Assembly: GCF_008327685.1 (NCBI RefSeq) | Contig: NZ_BDDE01000025.1 | Location: 124,001 to 188,000, forward strand | Length of the DNA stretch: 64,000 nucleotides | Source of the DNA: Actinomadura sp. K4S16 | Lineage (GTDB): Bacteria; Actinomycetota; Actinomycetes; Streptosporangiales; Streptosporangiaceae | Direction: 5' to 3' | In this document: positions 50,777 to 59,399 of the stretch, in pieces | How the letters are laid out: each line of letters begins with the position of its first letter | Numbering within the stretch: position 1 is the stretch's first letter | Translations under genes and position numbers: made by a program | Notes under the pieces: model-generated | The model's input: only the letters and a program-made list of their open reading frames with translations | What the model was told of the DNA's origin: nothing | Database searches by the model: none

Positions 50777-53700
50777 ATGGAAGATCAGCTCCCCGGCGAG
50801 GACGACCTGGTGATCCCGGACGCCTGGCGGCGTTCGCTGCACGCGCGGCGCGGCGGCGCGCCCGGCCCCAAGATCAAGGTGGACCGCTCGGCGGCGCGGG
50901 CCGTCCAGGGCTTCATCGAGCAGACCGGGGCGGTCGAGGCGCTGCTCAAGGGCGGCGAAGGGGAGCCCGAGCTGACCGAGGCGGCGCGGCGGCACCTGGA
51001 CGGCCGTGCCGATCCGGCCGGGGCGGCGGCGATCGCGGCCGTCACGGTGGTGCGCGTGCACGGCCTGGACGAGAAGAACAGGGCGCACCGGGCGTTCGTC
51101 GACGCATGGGTCACCGAGCACGGGGTCGCGTTCGCGGCGTGCGCGCTGGTCGAACTGAGCAGGACGGAGGCGACCAGAGGGGGCGGCGGCACCCGGGTCG
51201 GCGCCCGACGCGTCTCGGATGAGGCCAGGTTGCCCAAGATCCCGGATGAGGAGGCGCGCCGCGTCCGCGGGCTGCTGGCCGTCGCGCCCGAGGCCGAGTA
51301 CGCGGACGCGGTCGAGCGGCTGGCCGCCCTCAGGACCGGCTGGTGCACCCGTTGGCTGGTGTCGTACCTCGTCCCGACGCGGGAGGACTGGGTCGACGAG
51401 TGCTGCGCCGTCCCGCCGCCGCCGGCGCGCAACCACACCCTGCTGTGGATGGTGATGTCGGCGCTCGGCAAGCCGGAGCAGCTCGACGCCCCGTATCCGG
51501 CGCGCGACCTGTACTGGGGCTGGGCGACCCGGGGGCTGCTGGCCAGCATGGCCGACGGCATCGGCCCCGGCGTCCTGCCCCTCCTGCTCGCCGAGGCGGA
51601 CGGAGGCAACCTGGCGTCGGACGACCGCAAGCGCATCTTCGAGACGGTCGCGATCCTGCCGACGGACGAGGCGTTCCAGGCGCTGCTCGACCGGCTCGAC
51701 CGCAAGCACGTCCGGGCCGCCCTCGGGGAGGCCGCCCGCCGGTTCCCGGTGCGGGCGCTGCGGCTGCTGGCCCGCGCGGGCGCCGACGACCTGCTCGCCG
51801 CCCACGTCGAGGCCAACGCCGACCTGGTCGCCTCCGCGCTGCCCGGTCTGCCGGACGACGTGGCCGACGCCGTCCGCCGCGCCTCCGCCGCGTCCGCCCG
51901 CGTCCCGGCGGCGGCGCCGGACGAACTGCCCGCCGTGCTCACCGACCCGCCGTGGCTGCGTCCGCGCCGCCCCGCCCTGACCGGTCTTGCCGTCCCGGAG
52001 CCGCGGCTCGGGTGGCTGGACGGCGAGCGCCAGGAGTGGCTCCAAACCGACCCGGGGATCGGCGAGCCGGACAGCACCGACTGGGAGGCGCTCGTCGAGG
52101 GCTACAAGACGGGGAACCACCGCACCGGCGCCGTGCAGTTGATGGTGCACGGGCCGGAGGATCTGATCCGTCCGCTTCTGCCCGATTGGGAGGGCTACGC
52201 CGTCCGATGGGCTCACGCGTGGACGCGGCTCCTCGCGGCCCGCTACGAGATGGACGCCCTGCCGGCGGCCATCCGGATGGCCAAGGCGAACCCGGGCTAC
52301 TCCTCCGCCCCGCTGATGCCCTACCTGGACGGCCGCGTGGCGATGCTGATGGCGGAAGGGCTCGCCAAGCGCGGCGCGGTCCTCGACCCGGCCCGCGAGT
52401 GGTTCGGCCGCCACGGGCTCGACGCGGTGCCCTTCCTGGTCCCGGCGGCGCTCGGCAAGAAGGCCAAGGACTGGCGGAACGCCGAGACGGCCCTCCGCCA
52501 CCTGCTGGACGCGCACGGCCCCGACGCGGTCGCGGCCGCCGCCCGCGACGCCCATGGCGGCGAGGCCGCGGACGCGATCGGGGAACTGCTGTCCCGGCCC
52601 GCGGCGGAGACGGGCCTCGACCAGCCCGCCAAGATCGGCGCCTGGGCGGATCCGGCGCCGCTCCCGCAGGTGCTGCTGCGCGGTCGCGACCGCGCCCTTC
52701 CCCTGGACGCGGTCAGCCGCCTGATCGAGCTGCTCGCCCTCCCGACCCCCCACGGGATGGACGAGCTGGCGGAGGCGTGCGCGCCGGGCTCGGTGGCCGA
52801 GTTCGGGTGGGCGCTGTTCCGGCAGTGGCTCGACGCAGGCAAGCCGTCCAAGGACGCCTGGGCCCTGCGGCAGCTCGGCCGCACCGGCGACGACGAGACC
52901 GTCCGGCTCCTCACCCCGGTGATCCGGGCGTGGCCGGGGGAGGGCGGGCACAAGAACGCCGTCAACGGCCTCGGCGTCCTCGCCGAGATCGGCACCGACG
53001 TGGCGCTGATGCACCTGCACGGCATCGCCCAGAAGGTGAAGTTCAAGGGCCTCCAGTACGAGGCGCAGGAGCGGATCCGGCAGGTCGCCGAGCGGCTCGG
53101 GCTGACCACCGACCAGCTCGCGGACCGGCTCGTCCCCGACTTCGGCCTCGACGCCGACGGCGGCATGGCCCTCGACTACGGGCCGCGCCGCTTCCTCGTC
53201 CGGTTCGACGAGCAGCTCAAGCCGTTCGTCGCCGACGAGGACGGGAAGCGCCGCAAGTCCCTCCCCAAGCCCGGCGCCAAGGACGACCCGGAACTCGCGC
53301 CCGCCGCCTACAAGGCGTTCGCGGGGCTCAAGAAGGACGTCCGGACCGTCGCCTCCGAGCAGATCCGCAGGCTGGAGCAGGCGATGGTGACGCGGCGCCG
53401 CTGGACGCCCGCCGAGTTCGGCGAGCACCTCGTCCGGCACCCGCTCGTCTGGCACGTCGCCCGCCGCCTGGTCTGGCTGGCGGAGGACGGCGGCAGGACC
53501 ACCGCGTTCCGCATCGCCGAGGACCGGTCGCTCGCCGACGCCGACGACGACGCGTTCACCCTCCCCGAGTCGGCGCGCGTCGGCATCGCCCACCCGCTGG
53601 ACCTCGGCGGCGCGGCGGAGGCGTGGACGGAGGTGTTCGCCGACTACGAGATCACACAGCCGTTCCCGCAGCTCACCCGCCCGGTCTTCGCGCTGACCGA

Positions 53701-54067
53701 GCAGGAGGGCGGCAGCGGGCGGCTGAAGCGGTTCGAGGGCCTCAAGCTGCCCTTCGGCGACGTCCTCGGGCTGGTGAAGCTGGGCTGGGAGCGCGGCGCG
53801 CCGCTGGACGCCGGGGTCGAACGGTGGATCTACCGGCGCGTCGACGATCAGCAGTACGTCGTCATCGACCTCGATCCCGGCTTCGCGGTCGGCGCGCTCG
53901 ACGCCACCGGCGACCACCAGGTCCTCGACTACGTGTGGCTCGCCCCGGAACCCGACGACTTCTGGCCCAGCAAGGGGACGCCGCTGACGTTCGGCGAGCT
54001 GCACCCCGTCATGGCGTCCGAGATCCTGTCCGACCTGACCGCCCTCGCCGAGAAGGCCGAGAAATGA
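50777..54067 (+). CDS. DUF4132 domain protein 3 (MolR/YehI-like)
   Basis: 1096 residues, full-length form with the N-terminal helical repeats of gene 1 (KIKVDRSAARAVQGF to VFALTEQEG), the DUF4132 core LADRLVPDFGLDADGGMALDYG, FDEQLKPFVADEDG, KRRKSLPKPGAKDD and the C-terminal YEITQPFPQLTRP. N-terminal MEDQLPGEDDLVIPDAW parallels the first residues of the MoxR and DUF4132 gene 1 proteins (short acidic start). Divergent from the giant kinase. The third copy, with no identity block shared with the others at DNA level as far as I can see. Confidence 0.92.
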   Translation: MEDQLPGEDDLVIPDAWRRSLHARRGGAPGPKIKVDRSAARAVQGFIEQTGAVEALLKGGEGEPELTEAARRHLDGRADPAGAAAIAAVTVVRVHGLDEKNRAHRAFVDAWVTEHGVAFAACALVELSRTEATRGGGGTRVGARRVSDEARLPKIPDEEARRVRGLLAVAPEAEYADAVERLAALRTGWCTRWLVSYLVPTREDWVDECCAVPPPPARNHTLLWMVMSALGKPEQLDAPYPARDLYWGWATRGLLASMADGIGPGVLPLLLAEADGGNLASDDRKRIFETVAILPTDEAFQALLDRLDRKHVRAALGEAARRFPVRALRLLARAGADDLLAAHVEANADLVASALPGLPDDVADAVRRASAASARVPAAAPDELPAVLTDPPWLRPRRPALTGLAVPEPRLGWLDGERQEWLQTDPGIGEPDSTDWEALVEGYKTGNHRTGAVQLMVHGPEDLIRPLLPDWEGYAVRWAHAWTRLLAARYEMDALPAAIRMAKANPGYSSAPLMPYLDGRVAMLMAEGLAKRGAVLDPAREWFGRHGLDAVPFLVPAALGKKAKDWRNAETALRHLLDAHGPDAVAAAARDAHGGEAADAIGELLSRPAAETGLDQPAKIGAWADPAPLPQVLLRGRDRALPLDAVSRLIELLALPTPHGMDELAEACAPGSVAEFGWALFRQWLDAGKPSKDAWALRQLGRTGDDETVRLLTPVIRAWPGEGGHKNAVNGLGVLAEIGTDVALMHLHGIAQKVKFKGLQYEAQERIRQVAERLGLTTDQLADRLVPDFGLDADGGMALDYGPRRFLVRFDEQLKPFVADEDGKRRKSLPKPGAKDDPELAPAAYKAFAGLKKDVRTVASEQIRRLEQAMVTRRRWTPAEFGEHLVRHPLVWHVARRLVWLAEDGGRTTAFRIAEDRSLADADDDAFTLPESARVGIAHPLDLGGAAEAWTEVFADYEITQPFPQLTRPVFALTEQEGGSGRLKRFEGLKLPFGDVLGLVKLGWERGAPLDAGVERWIYRRVDDQQYVVIDLDPGFAVGALDATGDHQVLDYVWLAPEPDDFWPSKGTPLTFGELHPVMASEILSDLTALAEKAEK

Positions 54068-54092
54068 GCGGCACGACCACCTGAGCGGCGGC

Positions 54093-55505
54093 TCACCGAC
54101 CGGAGCGCGCCTCCCGGTGGCCCCGACCCGGGGCCTCCGGGCCTTGGCCGCCGCACGCGCCGTCCAGCACGGCCGCGACGCGGTCCAGCGTGGAGATCGG
54201 CGAGGTGTAGGGCAGGCGCAGATGGTGGGAGCAGGTCGCGTCGGCCGCGAAGGACGGTCCGGGTGCGAGTTCGAGCCCGTGCGCGCGGGCCCGGGCCGTC
54301 ACGAGGTCGGAGCGCACGTCGGTCAGGCGCAACCAGAGCGCGAGCCCTCCCGGAGGGACCGTGAACCGCCAGCGGTCGTCTCCGGCCAGCAGCCCGCTCA
54401 GGTGGTCGCGCTGCCGCCGCAGGGCCCTCCGCCGGTGGTCCAGGACCGGCGCGGGGTCGCGGAGGAGCTCGGCGGCGATCATCTGCTGCGTCGGCGCCGC
54501 GGACAGCGGCTCGCACAGCGGATGGCGGGCCAGCTCGCCGACCAGCGCGGCCGTTCCGCGGATCCAGCCGACCCGCAGGCCGGCCCAGACCGTCTTGGCC
54601 GCCGATCCGATGAGGACGGCGCGGGGTATCCGGTCAAGCGACTCCGGTGCCGCGCGCAGATCGATGTCGCGCATGGTCTCGTCCACCAGGACGGTCACCC
54701 GGTGCCGTTCGGCGAGCCGCGCCACGGTGCGCCGGGCGGCGTCCGGCATGAGCGCGCCGGTCGGGTTCTGGAAGTCGGGGACCAGGTAGGCCACCCCGCC
54801 CGCCGCGACCCGGAACGCGTCGTCGAGCTGGTCGAGGTCCCAGCCGCCCGTGGTGACCCGGCAGCCGGCCAGGCGGGTTCCGGCGTCCCGGAAGCCGGCC
54901 AGCACGGCGGGATAGGTGGGGATCTCCACGGCCGCGGCCCGGGGACGCAGGTGCGCCGTCAGCAGCGCGAGGGCCGCGCGCGCCCCCGCGGTGACCAGTA
55001 TCTGCTCGGGCCGCGTGACGAGCCCTTCCCCCGTGTAGCGGTCCGCGATCAGTGAGCGCAGCTCCGGCAGCCCGGGGCCGGTCTCCCCGCTCTCGGCCAG
55101 GACCGGGCCGGAACGCTCGACCGCTCTCAGCACCGCCTGCTGGTACGCCGTGTGGGGCGCGGCCGGAACCGCCCTTCGCAGGTCGATGACGCCGTCCTCG
55201 CCGACGGCCGAGGTCGGGGCGACGCGCATCGCCGCCTCCGGCGGAAGCCGCAGGGTGCTCGCGCTGCCGCGGCGCGTGTCGACCCATCCCTCGGCGCGGA
55301 GGATGTCCAGCGCCGCGGTCATGGTGCCCCGGCTCACGCCGAGCGCGGCGGCGGCACGGCGTTCGGCGGGAAGCGGGGAGCCGACCCGCAGCCGGCCGTC
55401 CAGGGCGGCGTCGCCGACCGCGTCGGCCAGCGCCCGGGCCAGCGCCACGCCCGGTCTTCGCCACGCGCCCAGCGCCGCGGCCAACTGCAGGTCGGTAGTA
55501 CGCAT
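54093..55505 (-). CDS. MocR-type regulator (GntR HTH plus aminotransferase domain)
   Basis: 470 residues. N-terminal winged HTH of GntR type (SPLPAERRAAAALGVSRGTM) and an aminotransferase-I-like effector domain: PLP region AAKTVWAGLRVGWIRG (Lys in SAAKT), ETMRDIDLRAAPE, FQNPTGALMP, VPPGGLALWLR. PLP and an amino acid or amine would control it. Divergent from the PLP decarboxylase gene, its probable target, with an inverted repeat TGGTCCA/TGGACCA in between. Confidence 0.93.
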   Translation of the reverse strand: MRTTDLQLAAALGAWRRPGVALARALADAVGDAALDGRLRVGSPLPAERRAAAALGVSRGTMTAALDILRAEGWVDTRRGSASTLRLPPEAAMRVAPTSAVGEDGVIDLRRAVPAAPHTAYQQAVLRAVERSGPVLAESGETGPGLPELRSLIADRYTGEGLVTRPEQILVTAGARAALALLTAHLRPRAAAVEIPTYPAVLAGFRDAGTRLAGCRVTTGGWDLDQLDDAFRVAAGGVAYLVPDFQNPTGALMPDAARRTVARLAERHRVTVLVDETMRDIDLRAAPESLDRIPRAVLIGSAAKTVWAGLRVGWIRGTAALVGELARHPLCEPLSAAPTQQMIAAELLRDPAPVLDHRRRALRRQRDHLSGLLAGDDRWRFTVPPGGLALWLRLTDVRSDLVTARARAHGLELAPGPSFAADATCSHHLRLPYTSPISTLDRVAAVLDGACGGQGPEAPGRGHREARSGR

Positions 55506-55531
55506 TGGTCCAGTTTGCCAGTATTGGACCA
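55506..55531. promoter_or_regulatory. MocR operator candidate between mocR and decarboxylase
   Basis: TGGTCCA (55506-55512) and TGGACCA (55525-55531), perfect 7-bp inverted arms with 12 nt between, immediately upstream of the mocR ATG; ATTGG also occurs as a direct repeat (55504-55508, 55523-55527), a typical feature of MocR sites. Confidence 0.7.
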
Positions 55532-55566
55532 GGATTTCGGATGCCGCCCTGGCTACCGTTCCACCC

Positions 55567-56961
55567 ATGCATCCACGCCTTGCCGCTGATCTCGCCGGGC
55601 TCCCGGATCTCCTGCGGACGGTCGGCCTAAGCGCGAACGACATCCTCGGCCGCCTGCACGAGCAGCCGGTCGTCCCGCCGCTGCGCCTGCCCGACCCCGA
55701 ACCGTTCCCCGAGGAGGGAGCCGGGCTGGCGGCGGCGCTCACGGAGTTCACCCGCGAGTGGGCTCCGCTGCTGTCCGCCAGCGCGGGGCCCCGCTACCTG
55801 GGCTTCGTCACGGGCGGCGTCACGCCTGCCGCGCTGGCGGGCGACTGGCTGACCGCGGCCGCCGACCAGAACCCCACGTCGGCGCTCGACGGCGCGGGCC
55901 CGGAGCTCGAACGCCGGACGGTCGGCTGGCTGCGCGAGCTGTTCGGTCTCGGCGCCGCGCACCAGGGGGCGTTCGTCAGCGGCGCGACCATGTCCAACAC
56001 GGTGGGCCTGGCCATCGCCCGCGAGTGGCTCGGCGAGCGCACGGGCGTCGACGTGGCGGAGGACGGCGCGGCGGCACTGGGGCGGGTGCGCGTCCTGTCC
56101 GGCAGCCCGCATTCGAGCATCGGGAAGGGCCTGTCGCTCCTCGGCCTAGGCCGCGCCTCGCTGGTTCAGGTGCCGGTTCTGCACGGCCGGGAAGCGGTCG
56201 ATGTCGAGGCGCTGGAGCGGGCTTTGGCCCAGGCCGGCGGCCCAGTGATCGTGGTGGCCAACGCCGGCACGGTCAACACCGTCGACTTCGACGACCTCCG
56301 CGCCATCGCCGCGCTGCGGGAACGCCACGATTTCTGGCTCCACGTCGACGCCGCCTTCGGCGCCTTCGCGGCGCTGTCGCCCGGCCACGCGGACCTGGTC
56401 GCCGGACTCGACGCCGCCGACTCCATCTGCGTCGACCTGCACAAATGGCTGAACGTCCCCTACGACAGCGCCGTGCAGTTCACCCGCCACCGGCGCCTCC
56501 AGACCCGGGTGTTCCAGAACGCCGCCGCCTATCTCGGCCCGCTCGGCGAGACGCCCGACCCCGTCCACCTCACCCCGGAGAACTCCCGCCGCCTGCGCGC
56601 CCTCGCCGCCTGGTTCACGCTGCGGGCCTACGGACGGGACGGGCACCGCGAGATCGTCCAGCGGAACATCGCCTGCGCCCACGCCCTCGGCCAGGCCGTC
56701 GAGACGATCCCCGGACTGCGCCTGCTGGCACCGGTCCGCCTGAACGTCGTCTGCTTCACGCTGGCAGAGGACCCCACCGCCGAGCGGCTCGCCGACCTCG
56801 CCGCCGACCTGAAGGGCGAGGCCTTCCTCACCCCGACCACCTATGCCGGGGTACCCGCGCTCCGCGCCGCCTTCAGCAACTGGCGCACTACGGAGGCCGA
56901 CGTCCACCGCCTAACCGAGGCACTGAGGAACGCGCTGGGCCGTCCGGCTCCCGCACCCTAG
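55567..56961 (+). CDS. PLP-dependent decarboxylase (group II)
   Basis: 464 residues. GFVTGGVTPAALAGDWL, SGATMSNTVGLAIAREW, AGTVNTVDFDDL, HVDAAFGAFA and the PLP Lys in CVDLHKWLNVPYDSAV are typical of aromatic-amino-acid/glutamate decarboxylases of the pyridoxal-deC family. The substrate amino acid is not clear. TACCGT lies 7 nt before the ATG (leaderless). Divergent from its likely MocR regulator. Confidence 0.92.
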   Translation: MHPRLAADLAGLPDLLRTVGLSANDILGRLHEQPVVPPLRLPDPEPFPEEGAGLAAALTEFTREWAPLLSASAGPRYLGFVTGGVTPAALAGDWLTAAADQNPTSALDGAGPELERRTVGWLRELFGLGAAHQGAFVSGATMSNTVGLAIAREWLGERTGVDVAEDGAAALGRVRVLSGSPHSSIGKGLSLLGLGRASLVQVPVLHGREAVDVEALERALAQAGGPVIVVANAGTVNTVDFDDLRAIAALRERHDFWLHVDAAFGAFAALSPGHADLVAGLDAADSICVDLHKWLNVPYDSAVQFTRHRRLQTRVFQNAAAYLGPLGETPDPVHLTPENSRRLRALAAWFTLRAYGRDGHREIVQRNIACAHALGQAVETIPGLRLLAPVRLNVVCFTLAEDPTAERLADLAADLKGEAFLTPTTYAGVPALRAAFSNWRTTEADVHRLTEALRNALGRPAPAP

Positions 56962-57359
56962 GCGTCTCGGCAGCTTGACCACCTGCACCGCCATGGGCGA
57001 TATCCGCCGGGCGGTGCGGTGCGGTGCGGCGCGGGGAACGGCAGATCGGCGGTGACGAAGCGTGGGGCCGACACCGCCGCCCAAGACCACCCGCCCGCCC
57101 CCGGCCGCCTGACGTCGCCCCGGCGACTACCAGGCGGCCGGGAACATCTTGTGCCTGAGCACCGCGTCGATCTGATCAGCGGCGAACTTCGCGTCACCAC
57201 ACGGCGCCAGGTAACCGGCACATCCCCGCCCGGCCAGCAAGGATCCTGACGGTGCCCGGGTCGTGATGAGCCGGGCGGGTTTCGGAAGTCTCGTTGAGGT
57301 GCTCAAGAGCGACGCCTGATGGGCGTCTGCTACCGGTGCCTTGCCGAATGAGGTCGGCT
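56962..57359. other. Intergenic region with a direct repeat and a possible gene tail
   Basis: About 400 nt. Contains a short GCGGT-rich microrepeat (about 57012-57033), an imperfect 50-bp repeat (57266-57318) also found at 59113, and on the minus strand an open stretch ending with CDAKFAADQIDAVL-like residues (stop at 57127) that looks like the tail of an unknown gene without a start. I cannot assign any of it. Confidence 0.5.
57266..57318 (+). repeat. Imperfect direct repeat, copy A
   Basis: Begins ATGAGCCGGGCGGGT, contains TCTCGTTGAGGTGCT and AAGAGC, about 85-90 percent identical to 59113-59165 by eye. On the minus strand both copies can read HLNET.KTRPAH. Confidence 0.65.
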
Positions 57360-58190
57360 CTAAAGGCGGGTGGCCGTCTGGATCAGGCCGGCGAGGGCCA
57401 GGGAGCGGCTGTGCGGCGGCCAGGCGATCACGGTGGTGACGGTCGGCGCGTCCAGGATCGGCACGAAGGCCAGGTCGCGGCGGAGGTGGCTCCGGGCGGT
57501 TTCGGGCAGTAGTGCCACCGCCCTGCCCAGCGCGACCAGTTGCAGGAGCTGGGCGTGGTCGTGCACCTCGGGTCCCGGACCGTCGGGGTAGCCGCCGTCG
57601 AAGCGCGGCCAGCGCGGCAGCGGAAGGCCGGCGATGTCGGCCATGCGCAGGTCCGTACGGCCTTCGAGGGGATGGCCTTTCGGCAGGATCAGAATCTGGC
57701 CCTCGGTGCTCAGCTCCTCGATGTCCAGGCCGGTCGTCGAGTCGAACGGCCTGTGCAGCAGGCCCACGTCGGCACGGCCGTCGCGGAGCAGCCGCTCCTG
57801 CTCTCCGATCCCGCACAGCAGGACCTCGACGGCGACCGCGCCGGGCTCGGCGGCGTAGGCGTCCAGGAGTTTCGGCAGCAGTTCACCCGACGCCCCGGCC
57901 TTGGTGACCAGCACCAGTTTCGGCTCCTCGGCGGCGGCGCGGCGGGTGCGGCGGGCGGCGGCGTCGACCGCGTCGAGGGCGGCCCGGCCCTCTCTGAGCA
58001 GGACCTTTCCGGCCTCGGTGAGTGCGACCGTACGGTTGGTGCGTTCGAAGAGCTGAACGCCCAGGCGGCGTTCCAACTGCTTGATCGCTCGCGAGAGGGG
58101 CGGCTGGGCGATCCCGAGGCGCTCGGCGGCGCGGCCGAAATGGAGTTCCTCGGCGACGGCGACGAAGTACCGCAGCTCCCGCGTCTCCAT
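57360..58190 (-). CDS. LysR family transcriptional regulator
   Basis: 276 residues. HTH at 1-60 (METRELRYFVAVAEELHFGRAAERLGIAQPPLSRAI read in parts: HFGRAAERLGIAQPPLSRA is the recognition unit) and a substrate-binding domain (ILILPKGHPLEGR, ALLPETARSHLRRDLAFVPI). Divergent from the SDR gene, with an ATACCC-GTG-GGGTAT dyad in between that fits the LysR T-N11-A rule. Likely activates or represses the SDR. Confidence 0.92.
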   Translation of the reverse strand: METRELRYFVAVAEELHFGRAAERLGIAQPPLSRAIKQLERRLGVQLFERTNRTVALTEAGKVLLREGRAALDAVDAAARRTRRAAAEEPKLVLVTKAGASGELLPKLLDAYAAEPGAVAVEVLLCGIGEQERLLRDGRADVGLLHRPFDSTTGLDIEELSTEGQILILPKGHPLEGRTDLRMADIAGLPLPRWPRFDGGYPDGPGPEVHDHAQLLQLVALGRAVALLPETARSHLRRDLAFVPILDAPTVTTVIAWPPHSRSLALAGLIQTATRL

Positions 58191-58212
58191 GCTCTCACCG
58201 TACCCGGGATCA

Positions 58213-58227
58213 ATACCCGTGGGGTAT
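58213..58227. promoter_or_regulatory. LysR-type dyad ATACCC-GTG-GGGTAT
   Basis: Perfect 6-bp arms; T and A at 58214 and 58226 are 11 nt apart as in T-N11-A boxes. It is 23 bp upstream of the lysR ATG and 59 bp upstream of the SDR ATG. Confidence 0.75.
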
Positions 58228-58285
58228 CGAGTGCTACCCAGGCGGTGTTGGAGTGCTCTCGGCCGTACCGGCCAGGATTCAGGTC

Positions 58286-59017
58286 ATGAGCGAACAGAAG
58301 ATCACACTGATCACCGGCGCCAACAAGGGAATCGGATACGAGATCGCCCTCGGGCTCGGCGCCCTCGGCCACACCGTCGGCGTGGGGGCCAGGTCCCCGG
58401 AGCGGCTCTCGGAGGCCGTCGAGAAACTCCGCGCCGAGGGGGTCGACGCGTTCGCGGTACCCCTCGACGTGACCTCAGACGAGAGCGTCACCGCCGCGGC
58501 CTCCCTGCTCTCCGAGCGTTTCGGACGGCTCGACGTGCTGGTCAACAACGCCGGGGTGACCGGCGGGATGCCGCAGACGCCCACGACCGTCGCCCCCGCG
58601 ACCATGCGAACGGTCGTGGAGACCAACGTGATCGGCGTCATCCGCGTCACCAACGCCATGCTGCCGCTGCTCAGGCGGTCCGCCGCACCGCGAATCGTGA
58701 ACATGTCCAGCAGCGTCGGGTCTCTCACCCGCCAGAGTTCCCAGTCCGCCGCGGAGGCCGTAGGCCCGATCTCCGCCGCCTACGCGCCCTCCAAGACCTT
58801 CCTCAACGCCGTGACCCTCCAGTACGCCAAGGAACTGCACGACACCGACATCCTGATCAACGCCGCCTGCCCCGGCTACTGCGCCACCGACCTCAACGGC
58901 TTCCGCGGCATCCGCACCCCCCAGCAGGGCGCCGCCATAGCCATCCACCTGGCCACCCTGCCCGACGACGGCCCGACCGGCTCCTTCTTCGAAGACGCCG
59001 GCGTGGTGCCCTGGTAA
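58286..59017 (+). CDS. SDR family NAD(P)-dependent oxidoreductase
   Basis: 243 residues, classical SDR: TGANKGIGYEIALGLG, DVTSDESV, NNAGVTGG, Ser in MSSSVGSLT, Tyr/Lys in AYAPSKTFLNAVTL, CPGYCATDL. The size and the ANKGIG loop place it close to carbonyl-reductase-like members. ATG 58286 starts the conserved part; an in-frame start at 58253 exists. Controlled by the divergent LysR gene in all likelihood. Downstream DNA is full of gene relics. Confidence 0.92.
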   Translation: MSEQKITLITGANKGIGYEIALGLGALGHTVGVGARSPERLSEAVEKLRAEGVDAFAVPLDVTSDESVTAAASLLSERFGRLDVLVNNAGVTGGMPQTPTTVAPATMRTVVETNVIGVIRVTNAMLPLLRRSAAPRIVNMSSSVGSLTRQSSQSAAEAVGPISAAYAPSKTFLNAVTLQYAKELHDTDILINAACPGYCATDLNGFRGIRTPQQGAAIAIHLATLPDDGPTGSFFEDAGVVPW

Positions 59018-59399
59018 CTCGCCGACCAGCCCGTACGAAACCCGCGTCCCCGCTCTGCAGCGGCCCGGGCTTCGGGCGGCGTGCTGACCGGCCGCTGCAG
59101 CCGCGACACCGCATGAGCCGGGCGGGTCTTCGGAGTCTCGTTGAGGTGCTGAAGAGCAACGCCCGACGAGGCGGCGGGTCGGGTCAGCGAGGGCGTCCAC
59201 GAGCATCTTCTTGTCGGTGGAGTCGGCCACGACGCGGGTGAAGAAGGCGAAGAACGCCGCCCCGGCGTCGCTGGCGCCTGCCAGCGCCCGGGCCTCGCGC
59301 TCGACCTGCCCGCCGAGGCCGCGGACCGCCTGACGGAGGTGTCCCGGTGCACGACGATCGCCCCGGTCAACGGCATGAACGACCCGACCCGCCCCGCCT
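59018..59399. pseudogene. Gene relics (possible TetR C-terminal fragment)
   Basis: About 380 nt without an intact gene. On the minus strand residues AGAAFFAFFTRVVADSTDKK and MLVDALAD (about 59166-59290) resemble the C-terminal domain of TetR-type regulators; on the plus strand a frame ending APVNGMNDPTRPAFSP at a TGA (about 59400) looks like another gene end. Neither has a start. Assignment is by eye and weak. Confidence 0.35.
59113..59165 (+). repeat. Imperfect direct repeat, copy B
   Basis: See copy A at 57266. The two copies bracket the lysR-SDR pair (about 1.8 kb between). Confidence 0.65.
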
